Positions 24,401-34,310 of a stretch of 64,000 nt of DNA are shown here, piece by piece. The stretch lies in the NCBI GenBank assembly GCA_009760855.2, contig WPIO01000047.1, positions 3,052,001 to 3,116,000 on the forward strand. The letters are read 5' to 3'. Made by a program: the position numbers and the translations under genes. Below the pieces are notes generated by a model. It was not told the origin of the DNA, did not search any database, and was given only the letters and a program-made list of their open reading frames with translations. Position 1 is the first letter of the stretch. Each line of letters begins with the position of its first letter. The DNA is from Cristatella mucedo. Its lineage: Eukaryota; Bryozoa; Phylactolaemata; Cristatellidae.

Positions 24401-25545
24401 ACTCAAGACAGGTCAACTGTGGAGTCCCTCAAGAATCTGTGCTCGGTCCCTTGCTGTTCTCCATTTATACTCAGCCTCTTGGAAAAGTGATTACGGCCCA
24501 TGGAAATGGCTGTCACTTTAATGCTGACGATACTCAGCGGTATTTTTTATTTAAACCATTAGAATCTGCTGCAGCAACTGATAAACTGACTGTTTGCCAT
24601 GCCGACATTCGATGCTGGATTTTGGAAAAATCTTTGAAACCAGGTGACGATAAAACCGAACTGCTGCTTAAAGGACACCCTAAGCATGTGGCTGGATTAG
24701 AAGGCTTTGCTCTTCTAATAGGTCATGCAGTCGTGCGACCATCACAACGTGCTCGAAAATGTAGGTGCCGCTTTCGACAGCTGCCTTAATTCTAAAAGCT
24801 TCACTCAGAATATTGCTTCTACATCTAGCCATCGCGTCCGATCCCTATCCAAGATTAGGAGCTTTCTCCACAGTGGCTTGCTAAAAACTTAAGTAGCTCT
24901 TTAGTTCTGTCTTGGCTTGATTGTTGTAATTCCCTTTTGGCTGGGCTACCGAAGAAAGCAACTGGGCCACTGCAGCTGGCTATGAATATGGCTGCAAGGC
25001 TAGTTTTCAAGTCCCAGATGTTTCAGCACGTGTCTCCTTTGCTAAAGGAGCTAGGATGGCTGCATGTTGATTAACGGATACAGAGCAAATTTCTTACGCT
25101 GATTCACAAGGCTCACCATGGCTTGGTTCTTTCGTACCTAGCTGAACTGCTGCACCCGTTTCAACCTCTTCGTTCTCACAGGTCCCGTATGGACAATGAG
25201 TTAGCTGCATCATTCCTTCGCTTAAAGATCGTTGGCGACAGAAGCTTTAGCTCTGCAGGTCCTAGACTGTGGAGCTCACTTCCAGGATTCTTATGCAACG
25301 ACAACTACTCTCCTACTGCCGACTAGGGCACATTCTTTTCAGCGGTCCTGAGCTGCTACTGCTATGCTAATCACTACCTCAACTGCTCTCCTGACTCTGC
25401 TATGCTTCCCACTTTCTCTTTGTTGCGTGAGACGAAGTCTGTTGGCTACCGAATGCGTACCGAAAGCCGCTTAGGCTGTGAGTGCGCTATACAAAACTCT
25501 CTTCGTAACACCCACGTAGTTGCGATTTTTTATTTAACTTTTGTT
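24401..25545 (+). mobile_element. Family B LINE, RT fragment in tandem after a tail
   Basis: RT from [19 protein letters not shown] (near 24420) through [24 protein letters not shown] and LAELLHPFQPLRSHR to the 3' region caccgaaagccgcttaggctg and cctcgtaacacccacgta-like end near 25520. The YADD motif has tyrosine replaced by asparagine (FNADD), and there are frameshifts. Confidence 0.87.
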
Positions 25546-26279
25546 TAAATGCTCATATAATTAAGGTTTATTTATTATTTTATTGTGTATAAATTTGATG
25601 CAAAATAGTCAGAGCAGCGAAATGATTTATGTTTCGTGAAATTCAAAATGTGCGTACTTATTATTCATTTGAGAGTGGTCCAGCTCAACTGAGTAGCCCC
25701 AGCGATTTGTGCGTAAATGGCTAGCCAACCTTATAAATCTCCTCGTAGAGCCAGGCAGACGTAGCTAAAAACCGCGCAAAATTGCGCGCACAAATAATAC
25801 GCCGAGTTCCAAGAAGTGATGAAGAAATATAATGGGAAAGACAGAGCCTGCAGACGACGAATTGGGGAAGCTCGGTCTCCGTCGCTTTTCAGCTTAAAGC
25901 TGAAGCTACTAAAAGCTCGCGGCGGCCATCTCTCCCCTAAAAGTAGGCTGCTCGATCATCGCGACCCGGGTCGTAGATTATAATCCTGCATTGGGCGATC
26001 CTTTATTTTCAATTGCAAGCGGTAGTAATAGCAGTTAATGTTCTTCTGCCCCTATATAAATGAGTCTGGCGAATCAACCTTGACCTTTATCTTTTGGTTC
26101 AATGGAAGCCTTCGAGGCAGCCTGGAAGAGATCGCGGGATGTATAGTAAGTGTTGGATGAGAGCTTTCGCGGCGATGGCAACAGGCATTGAGCAAATCGA
26201 GTCGAAAGAAATGGCTAGCTAGCGATCGAAAAATACATTGAATAAAGCGTTGAGAGAAGAAAAACTAAGCTTTTAAAAG
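25546..26279. other. Semaphorin intron with possible SINE
   Basis: No exon recognised. A SINE-like segment is listed separately at 25935-26015. Confidence 0.4.
25935..26015 (+). repeat. Possible tRNA-derived SINE fragment, second copy
   Basis: tgctcgatcatcgcgacccg, then gtcgtagattataatcctgc and attgggcgatccttta, follow the same order as the segment at 15810-15895. The B-box-like core is gtagattataatcc. Confidence 0.35.
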
Positions 26280-26284
26280 CTATT

Positions 26285-26590
26285 CATCTACACGTAAGAA
26301 AAACCTATTTAAACACACCTATTTAGGACAGCATTTAGTGGGTCCCTGCGATTCGTCCTTCATGTGCTTATGCGTGCGGACACTGTGCATGCTGCCGCTA
26401 ACCGCATTTGCAAGCTGACCCTGTGCATTTCACCCCTAACCATGTTATTCATTTTGTTTGTTTATCAAGCATGATATTACTCACCATTCAATTGCATTTC
26501 CCTTTGCAGCAAACGCAAAGCGCCTAGAGAGAGATTTATTTCTCTGAGGGCGCTCTATAAATTGCGTTATTATTGTTAATATTATATATT
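26285..26590 (+). mobile_element. Family A LINE, 3' untranslated end only
   Basis: Begins at the last codons (cctatttaggacagcattta) and carries the whole 3' untranslated region, the hairpin (aaagcgcctagagagagat, ctctgagggcgctct) and a degenerate att tail. Confidence 0.9.
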
Positions 26591-27244
26591 ATTAAAAACA
26601 AGTAAGTTAACGGCAACAAAGAAATTCACTGCTCATTGTTGTAAAAACATCCTATTATTTTCAGACCTTAGGAGTCATTAACACCCAAGATGGCCATTCA
26701 CCACTGCATGACTTATTAATTCGCCATTGCTTGCTATTACTTGTTTGATAAAAACAGGGTACGGACCTTTTAAAATAACTAAAATTGTCTGGTTTTCGCT
26801 CCATTGACTGACCGGTAACGTATTTAGAAACTTCATACGAATAAGATAATCTCTTTGAACGTAATTTCTTAAATAGGGATAGATAATTATTTCATAAATT
26901 TTGAAATTATTTTCCAAGATTATTTAATGCATAAGATAAAAATAATAACGCTGCTTATAAAATCCTCAAGTAGTCCATAATTTCAGATTTTGGTCTTATC
27001 CTAGTCGATGCCACAAAAAGTCGAGGAGGTAGACCACTGATGTGGTTGGAATTAGAGAACTGTATAAAAATGCCGAGCTAATAAGCTTCAACGGACAAAT
27101 ACCGCAACATCTCACGTGTAGTTTTCAATCACGAAGGAAACCTGCCAACAATAAAACTGGCTAAGATCCACTTCTATCATATTTAAATACATTTACAGTT
27201 GCTATCGTGTAAAATTCTTCTAACGCAGCAGCACAGCTACCTAC
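26591..27244. other. Semaphorin intron, nothing recognised
   Basis: AT-rich intron between a LINE tail and the DGYLYAG exon. Confidence 0.5.
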
Positions 27245-27412
27245 CTCCTGATCTGTCTTGAACTCGCAAAGAATAAACACCGGTGGGTCTGAGAGTGCTG
27301 TATAGAACGCCAGTTCCACCAGTCTCCCTAGTGGTACTGAGCTTGAATACTCCGTAGCGTATCCTTGCTGACGGTTTCATAACCATCCCACCAGCATATA
27401 AGTAACCGTCAC
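27245..27412 (-). CDS. Semaphorin exon: DGYLYAG strand
   Basis: Two bases completing a glycine codon are followed by 55 codons and one base, with donor GAG|GTAGGT. The peptide opens DGYLYAGGMVMKPSARIRYG, equivalent to the family DGELYAGTxxDFxxxxPxIxR segment, and ends VQDRSG. The acceptor GTTCAAG has a poor pyrimidine tract, so the 5' boundary is the least certain point. It is, however, the only AG between an upstream in-frame stop and the conserved strand. Confidence 0.75.
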
Positions 27413-27602
27413 CTTGAACAATTATATAGTGTAAAAATCAAACTTACCTTCGCAGCAAGGAAAAACTATACAAATAAAAGGCTACCAAAGGTCACAGAGA
27501 ATTTCAGGTTGTGAGATCAGGGCGCCTACAATTCACGAACGCCGATCTTACTTGTTTTGAGATAGGTTAAGTTCACAAAAGGTAGGGGTGGAGCCAAGGT
27601 AC

Positions 27603-27657
27603 CATCGTGTATCGCTCTCAGATTGCAGGTTCCGTTGACTGACCACTTTGAAATTTC
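27603..27657 (-). CDS. Semaphorin micro-exon (18 codons)
   Basis: This 55-bp segment starts at phase 0 after CCAATCAAAG and ends at phase 1 with GATG|GTACCT. It reads EISKWSVNGTCNLRAIHD. It joins in frame to the 27933-27823 exon before it and the 27412-27245 exon after it, giving IHD-GDGYLYAG across the junction. In other semaphorins this is the NGxGxCPxxP region just before DGxLYAGT, and the asparagine, glycine and cysteine are in place. The alternative acceptor TTTCAAAG, 12 bases later, keeps the same frame. Both splice sites are weaker than in neighbouring exons. Confidence 0.6.
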
Positions 27658-27822
27658 CTTTGATTGGAAAATTGAGATTTGCCGCATTAGTGTGCTTTCT
27701 TAAATCAAGTAATTAGCCGGCGGCTTGTGCACATGCACGTAGCTGCTCGTCGTGGCGAACGAATGAAGCATTTTGAAAGGCAGCCTCGATTTCGAACGAG
27801 CAGCCTCGATTTTCGGACTCAC

Positions 27823-27933
27823 ATCATCGTAGGAGTCTTCTGTGCAGGCGCCGCCAATGCCTCCAGCGCTGCCAAATAGCCAGTACTTTCTGTCACTGAT
27901 TCTAGACAGAGTCCTGACGTAGTTAATGTTGCA
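27823..27933 (-). CDS. Semaphorin exon: C-NYVRTL strand of the sema domain
   Basis: The acceptor CATTTCAG is followed by exactly 37 codons (phase 0 at both ends) and the donor GAT|GTGAGT. The peptide begins CNINYVRTLSRISDRK and continues YWLFGSAGGIGGAC. This matches the family pattern C-x-NYIRVL...L-x-CGTNAFxPxC. The second conserved cysteine is present, but the CGTNAF stretch is replaced by a glycine-rich FGSAGGIGG segment. Confidence 0.85.
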
Positions 27934-28060
27934 CTGAAATGAGCGCGATAGCCATTATAAACTCCACCAAACCGTAATGCAGAGAAAACTTGTTACGGCA
28001 CCCAATCAGAGTCTCAGTGAACCGACTAGTGAATGATTTAGGGGCAAAGCTAACACTTAC

Positions 28061-28184
28061 CTGGTTTACTGGCGTTTTCAGTGTGTAGCTGACGTCAGAG
28101 CAGTACCTAGGATTGGGCTCGACTCTGTCAAATTTCTCGTAGCTCCCACTCATAGATGAATACGATAGGTTCAACAGCTGGTTT
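28061..28184 (-). CDS. Semaphorin exon: N-terminal sema domain, first blade
   Basis: The acceptor TTTGCAG precedes one base that completes a codon, then 41 codons starting NQLLNLS and ending in a strong CAG|GTAAGTG donor. The segment fits the part of a sema domain after the LYVGARN strand: a short strand, a variable loop, then a cysteine (RYCSDV) in the place of the WPP..C region. The previous exon should end in two bases such as AG or CG, giving the usual GAR-N junction. The following intron is only 127 bp (27934-28060). Confidence 0.8.
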
Positions 28185-28955
28185 CTGCAAATAATCGAGA
28201 AATACTTCCAGCCTTTAGTCGTGCGGCGCTGTCCGCTGCTTTTAGGATAGGCAGAGTAGTGGACAAACTACAATAGGCGACTCTGAAATCCCAGGGAACA
28301 TTAACAATGGAATAAACGGGATGTCTCAAACCAGACGAAACTGACATTCACAATGTTGCACGCTAAAGTTCGTCAGTATTCCTATTTTTAGCAACTGAAC
28401 ACGCGCCGTGCAATATATCTCAACGGTCGTGGCTTTTTGAGTAACGAAGCATTCGTACAATATTCAATTGGTTTCCGTCGATGCGCCTCCAATTATACAC
28501 TTTGAACAGGATTTGCAGACAGTTCAAGACGGTCGAATCACTACGCTGGTTTTAATACAATTGTCTTGCATTTTGTGAGTTCAGGGTAGCAACCTAAAAC
28601 GAAAGTACTCCCATAATACATATTTTTATTTCTCAGGTATACTTCTTCCAAAGACGATAAAGTAGATTTTCTAAATTCTTAAATTCATTTGCACCTATCA
28701 TTGTTTAGCCGTTTCCATATATTTTTGTGTGGATAAATTAGCATTAATTTTCACTCCTAATTATATTATTGTAACATTATAATTAATTATTGTGATACAT
28801 TATTTGGACTGTGCCCTAAAATAACTAAATGTCCTTCTAGGAACTTAACAAGTTTGAGAGGTATCTGATTTAGGAGTGATAACATACGTAGATTCAGCAG
28901 GCATGAGCACAAACAATTAAGATTCAGTTAGTCGGAGCTATTACTCTATAATATA
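28185..28955. other. Intron 5' of the first certain semaphorin exon
   Basis: The missing exon encoding the LYVGAR strand was looked for here on the minus strand and not found. Confidence 0.4.
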
Positions 28956-28959
28956 ATGT

Positions 28960-30325
28960 AATATATCTCCGTCTGTAACTCCACAAAGCCAAATAAATTA
29001 TGTGGGTATTACGCAGGAGAGTTTTGTATTGCTCACTCACAGCCTAAGTGGCTTTCGGTACGCATTCGGTCGCCAACAGACTTCGTCTCACGCAACTAAG
29101 AGAAAGTGGGAAGCATAGCAGAGTCAGGAAAGCAGTTGAGGTAGTAAGTAGCATGGCAGTAGTAGCTCAGGACCACTGAAAAGAATGAGCCATAGTCGGC
29201 AGCATGAGAATAGTTGTCGTTGAGTAAGAATTCCGGAAGCGAGCTCCACAGTCTAGGACCTGCAGCTCAAGCTTCTCTCGCCAACGGTCTTTAAGCGGAG
29301 AAATTAAACAGCTAACTCATTATCCACCCAGAACCTGAGGAGCGAAGAGGCTGAATTTGGTGCAACAGTTCAGCTAGGTACGAAGGGGCCAAGCCATGGC
29401 GGGCCTTGTGGGTCAGCGTAAGAACTTTGCACTATATCCGTTAATCAACAGGCAGCCATCCTAGCTCTTTGAGCAAAGGAGACACATGCTGAAACATCTG
29501 GGACTTGAAAACTAGCCTTGCAGCCATATTCATAGCCAGCTGCAGTAGCCTAGTTGCTTTCTTTTGTAGCCAAGCCAAAAGGGAATTACTACAATCAAGC
29601 CGAGACAGAACTAAAGAGCTAGTTAAATGTTTAGCAAGCCACTGCGGAAGAGAGCTCCTAATCTTGGATAGCGATCGGACGTGATGGCTAGATGTAGAAG
29701 CAATATTCTGAATGAAGCTTTTAGAATTGAGGCAGCCGTCGAAAACGACACCTAAATTTCGTGCACATAGTGATGGTCGCACAACAGCATGACCTATTAG
29801 AAGAGCAAAGCCTTTTAATCTAGTCACACGCTTTGGGTGTCCTATGAGTAGCAGTTCGGTTTTATCGTCACTTAGTTTCAAAAAGTTTTCCGACATCCAG
29901 GATCGAATGTCGGCAAGGCAAGCATTCAGTTTGTAAGTTGCTGCAGCAGATTCCGACGGTTTGAATGACAAACACAGCTGAGTATTTTCAGCGTAAAAGT
30001 GAAATCCTATTCCATGGGCCATAATCACTTTTCTCAGAAGTTGAGTATAAATGGAGAACAGCAAGGGACCGAGTACAGACCGTTGATGGATTCCACTGGT
30101 GACCATTGTCGTGGGTGGGAAATGACCCTCACACGACGCGAATTGAACACGGCCAGACAAGTAGAATTTAAATCACGCCAGTGCCTCGTCTGTTAGACCA
30201 ATCTTTGTTCTCAATCGTTCCGGTAGAGCATCGCGATCAATTGTGCCGAAGGCAGCTGACAGATCTGTCAGAGCCAGGGTACTGAAATTCACGTCGTCAT
30301 CGCCACGTAGACTTAATAGGTATTT
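28960..30325 (-). mobile_element. Family B LINE, RT with long open frame
   Basis: An open frame of 239 codons (30160-29441) carries [28 protein letters not shown] (YADD changed to YAEN), [35 protein letters not shown] and AARLVFKSQMFQHV. Upstream on the minus strand TDLSAAFGTID extends it to 30320. The 3' end (tgtaatatatctccgtctgt reversed, 28960-28990) is intact. A loss in the catalytic YADD box makes it inactive. Confidence 0.92.
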
Positions 30326-30559
30326 TTAGTTTCTTTATAAATGCAGTCAGGATAGTTATTAGGTACTTCTAGGCTTCCGTGGTGTAAATACTAAAAACAC
30401 CATCTCCGAAGGAATTGAGGACCACAATTAAATTTTCTCTGTGCCAATAACCTTCAGAACAATCTTATTCAGTATGGGAATTAATCTGCTAATTTTGCTA
30501 AAATCTAGGGTTTTTTACTAGAAATCTAGGACCTAGATCTTCCAGCAGTATTAACCAAA

Positions 30560-31010
30560 ACTAATCTCCAGTTTCATTTAGGCATTTACTAACAGTTTCC
30601 CGCAGGTCACTGTCACATTGCTAAATGTGATTAAGTCTTACCTCTGTGTCAGATGTCCGCGTAGGGATTTAAATGGACGCCGGTGGTTCGAGGAGCCCCT
30701 GCAGTATGGGGCATCTCAGATAGCAGTCTGAAGCCTACTTATTTTTACCGTATTCGCTCTATATAGCCGAATTAGTATTACAAACGAGGCACGACTTGAT
30801 TTTTAATGCCGACGGCACCATCTTCTACCTAACTTTTGACCCTTCTAAGCCTTACTTCTCAATCGACTCACTCACTTACTGTCTTCAAGGTGTAACAATG
30901 ACATTAGCAACAGGATAATCACTTAACTCCTAAAGATTAAAGACTGCAAGAAAAATATGGTAATTATGAGGAAACCTTAAACCACCCGAGAGTCGGGATC
31001 TGCATCCTCA
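30560..31010 (+). mobile_element. Decayed RT fragment, family A-like
   Basis: After frameshift correction by eye the plus strand shows DLNGRRW, EEPLQYGASQ (for GVPQGS), FNADGTIFYLTFDPSKP (for [16 protein letters not shown]) and SLTYCLQG. It is more diverged than other family A copies and has no hairpin tail. Confidence 0.7.
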
Positions 31011-31689
31011 ACATTGGCTTTCTAATATCACTCCGGGGACATCCGAGCGCGTAATGTGGGCTTATTTCTCATAAAAGACTTGTAAATAGGCTAGTTTCAA
31101 GTTGGCCTGCTTGCAGCAGAAGAACTTATGAAAATTTTAGAGGATACTCAGATAAGATTACGGCTACCCAACTAACCCACTCCTCAGACGACCGTCAGTC
31201 AGCCAATTTTATATAAACCGCGACATATAGTACTTATGTGGGTCCAAGCCCAGTGCATCAGTGTGCGAGCGACACCTAGATATTTGCACAGCTGCTTCAT
31301 AATGATCTACTAGTGTATATTTTTGAATAATGCATCCAGCCAAACATTGGCAAACCAAGTTTGATCCAGATATCGGAGAAATTATGGCTCAAAGTAGGAC
31401 AGCACTGCCAAGACGTCTCCTGTGGCAACCGAGTACGCCTTCTAAGCGTTCCAATGCGGATGACCTTCCATCCAATGACCACAATCAAGATTGGCTACTT
31501 TGTGCTAAGTAGCAGTACAAATATTCAGGGTAGCTATAACAAGGATATCTGATTCAGCTGGTCCGTGCATATTTGACGTCAGTACTTGAAATCGGAAATC
31601 CGCTATTCGCTATTCTCCCAGCATTTGAAAAACATGACCCACAGTCGGTGGAGCAACTTTTTTCTCCAGCCAATGTCAAATGATGCAAT
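31011..31689. other. Intronic or intergenic sequence, nothing recognised
   Basis: Overlapping short open frames on both strands at 31297-31552 have no recognisable motif. Confidence 0.35.
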
Positions 31690-33100
31690 TTTTCACAATT
31701 TCTTATAAACCTGCCCCAACTCCTCTGCTAGTTTTGCTCGGTATTTTGGCAGCTTTCGATAATATCGATCGCCAAGTCCTTTTTGAGTGCCTCTCATCTT
31801 GCCTGGGTATCACTGGTACTGCTCAGCAAAGGTTCAGGTCCTATCTCAGTGGAAAACTCTAGGATACTGATGGAAATGGGCGCATCGTTCGAGGTAACTC
31901 TGAAATATGGGGTACCTCAGAGCTCCATGCTTGTTCCGGTTATTTTCACGGTTCATACTCTTCCTATTGCCGATGTGATTGCGAAGCACAACCTAGGCTT
32001 TCACTTCTATGCTGATGACGCTCAGTTATACATTTGTTGGATAACTCCGAGCCAGCCAGCACGTCGAATTCTCTCAACTCCGCTGCTGCATGTATTGATG
32101 ACATTCGGACATGGATGGCAGCGAACTTATCTTAAATTGAATGATGATAAAACCAACTTATTGTTTACGTGCAAACGAAGTGGGATTCAGAAATTTTGGA
32201 AAGGGTAACGCTGAAAATTGGCTCTGCCAGCATATGTCCTGTTGAATATGCACGAAATCTAGGTGTCCTGTTCCGAAGCGACCTTTCATTAGACGACCAC
32301 ATCAGCTCCACAATCAAATTTGTCTCCCTTATGGTGAATAACGTTGCAAAAAAAATGTTGAGCTTGTTTAGATAGGGATAACAGATCTAAATTGGTCCAT
32401 GCTTTTTTGACATCCCTTCTCGACTTCTGTAGCTTACTGCTTGCTGGTCTACTAGCTTGTACAATCAGACACTTAAAGCCGGTGCAAAACTCTGCAGCTA
32501 GGCTTCTGTCGTGAGCGTCACAGTTTGTACATCACACCACTTATATCCGACTCGCACTTACTCATAGTCAAGCAAAACATCGACTTCAAGATTTTTTCCA
32601 TTCACTTTTAGGTCCCTTTATTCTTTGGTTCCAGCGAACCAATCATTTCTACTCCACAGGCTAAGCACCGTACCGCCAGTTTTTCGGAATCTAACCCTTT
32701 ACCTATACCTCATATGAACCTCAAATCCTTTAAAGACTGTGCATTTTGTTCGTGTATTACCAAAGCCTCCTGGAACTCACTTCCGAATGGCGTCACGAAA
32801 GCCCCTGACTTTACCACATATAAAATAAACTTAAAGAAACACCTATTTAGTTAGTGGGTCCATGTGATTATTTCTATATGTGCTTACGCTCACTGACTCC
32901 ATGCACGTTGCCACTAACCACATTTTTTGCATACTGACGCTGTGCATGTCACGTCAATAATGCTATCCTTCTTTTCATTGAGCATGGCACTACCGACCAT
33001 TCGATCGTGCTTCCTTTGCAGCAAATGTGCAGTACTAGAAAGAGATTGAGTTCCCTGTGGGTGCTGTATCAAACGTACTATGATTACTATTATTATTAGG
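31690..33100 (+). mobile_element. Family A LINE, RT and complete 3' end
   Basis: From LLVLLGILAAFDNIDRQVLF ([15 protein letters not shown] in young copies) through [46 protein letters not shown] and [19 protein letters not shown]. The 3' untranslated end follows, with hairpin near 33020-33065 and an attattatt tail. Frameshifts occur at about 31860, 32200 and 32370. Confidence 0.88.
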
Positions 33101-33489
33101 CAGCTCGTCGGCCTAAAAGATATTGTCATACACCTTAAGGCTCCTTCCATCTCTTCCCTTGGCCGCCTATCTAACCGAATTACTTACTCATCGTGCAAAG
33201 CGACTTTGAACGCGCCTCTCTTACCCGCCATTCAGCGAAAACTTTACATGACATCAACATACTTTACAAGCCGTGTTCCAGCTCCTTGGCTGTCGTAGCT
33301 CAAACATTATCCAGACTGAATTAAGGACGTATCCTAACTTAAGGCACTTGGACTTATGTAAAATTCACGTGCTACTCACAACATTTGCTGTATCCACTCG
33401 GATATCTTTAAATTTGTGCTATAATGTCTGCTGATAGTGTACATGTTATCATTAAATTATTAACTTAAGCCTTCCTTGATATAAAGCAC

Positions 33490-33575
<86 letters not shown>

Positions 33576-33685
33576 ACTGCACTATTACTATTTTTATTAC
33601 TAAGATTACTCAAGAAAAGCTTAAATTAAGATTAATGTATGGGTTAAATTTTCAGGAAATAAATAATTATATTTATGATTGTTAT
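33101..33685. other. Unclassified sequence with GA microsatellite
   Basis: A plus-strand frame (33080-33298) ends SRVPAPWLS, faintly like a LINE AWNSLP block. ataaagcaccc then leads straight into a GA repeat, as a LINE 3' end running into a microsatellite might. This is suggestive only. Confidence 0.3.
33490..33568 (+). repeat. (GA)n microsatellite
   Basis: About 79 bases of uninterrupted ga dinucleotides. Confidence 0.97.
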
Positions 33686-33689
33686 CCCA

Positions 33690-34310
33690 ACTCTTGCTTG
33701 TTGTAAACATCACAGTTTCCATATTCAACCATATTTATCATACCTCAGCCACCGGCAAAGCCTCATGCATCATATGGGGTTAGAGCAGTGGTTCTCAACC
33801 TTCCCAATGCCGTAACCCTTTTAGTATAGTTCCTCACGTTGTGGCGACCCCCAACCATAAATTGAATTGCGTGCACAAAGTGGAAATGCTTGTTTTCCGA
33901 TGGTCTTAGATGACTCATGTGAAAGGTTCGTTCGACCCTCAAAGGCGTGGCGACCCACAGGTTGAGAACCGCTGGGTTAAAGACTATATCGAATAAGTTT
34001 AGGTCACTTCATTCTCTTGATCCTGCTTGCCTATTAAAGCTTCTAGATAATTAAGCTACACATTAAACCATCTGCTTGTCTGACTCAAAACGCTGGCTGC
34101 GTCTCTAACCAAACCTAGCTAGAAGATTCCAGTCTGGTTTTAGGTTTTAAAAGAAACTAAAAACACGTCTATTTATCACAGCATTACTGGGTCCACGTGA
34201 TTCTTTATTTGTGTGCTCTTTGCTTACTGTAATTGCGCATGCTACCACTAACTATATTTGCATACTGACCCTATGAATGTTACCAAAAACCATGTTAGGC
34301 TCAATAACTA
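33690..34310 (+). mobile_element. Decayed family A-like LINE carrying the SPIN-like element
   Basis: On the plus strand FRSLHSLDPACLLKLL (33990-34040) parallels [16 protein letters not shown]. At 34140-34310 the last codons and 3' untranslated region are clear (aaacacgtctatttatcaca, gcatgctaccactaacta). The terminal hairpin is missing because a second LINE begins at 34311. The part left of the SPIN-like element is uncertain. Confidence 0.6.
33786..33974 (+). mobile_element. Non-autonomous hAT transposon, SPIN-like
   Basis: A 189-bp element with 16-bp terminal inverted repeats, cagtggttctcaacct at the left and aggttgagaaccgctg at the right (one mismatch between them). The flanking 8-bp target duplications are ggttagag (33778-33785) and ggttaaag (33975-33982), one mismatch. 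There is no coding capacity. Internal phrases such as aatgccgtaaccctttta, gttcctcacgttgtggcgac, ttttccgatggtcttag and gttcgttcgaccctcaaagg match my recollection of SPIN (Space Invaders) non-autonomous elements nearly word for word. The 8-bp duplication and the terminal sequence fix it as hAT. The SPIN assignment is from memory of the family and needs alignment. The flanks (33690-33780, 33990-34130) look like a very decayed family A RT, so it may sit in an older LINE. Confidence 0.88.

Larger units (their letters stand above)
1018..28184 (-). other. Semaphorin gene, sema domain through start of PSI (gene span)
   Basis: Nine minus-strand exons in conserved order make a contiguous semaphorin: 28184-28061, 27933-27823, 27657-27603, 27412-27245, 23102-22788, 16238-16142, 13186-12997, 4097-3905 and 1321-1018. 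Exon-end phases match exon-start phases at all eight junctions, and every intron starts GT and ends AG. About 520 residues result, close to a complete sema domain plus the first part of PSI. Semaphorins are secreted or membrane guidance ligands that bind plexins through the sema beta-propeller. Hallmarks appear in order: NYVRTL, PNFVQSF, LDCSVPGNY, LYAVF, GSAICAY, YDVLFIGTDDGHVLKV and RDPFCAW. The 5' end (signal peptide and first sema strand) is incomplete and the 3' end lies left of the window, so the class (secreted, transmembrane or GPI) cannot be told. Introns of up to about 9 kb hold most of the LINE copies. Confidence 0.9.
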
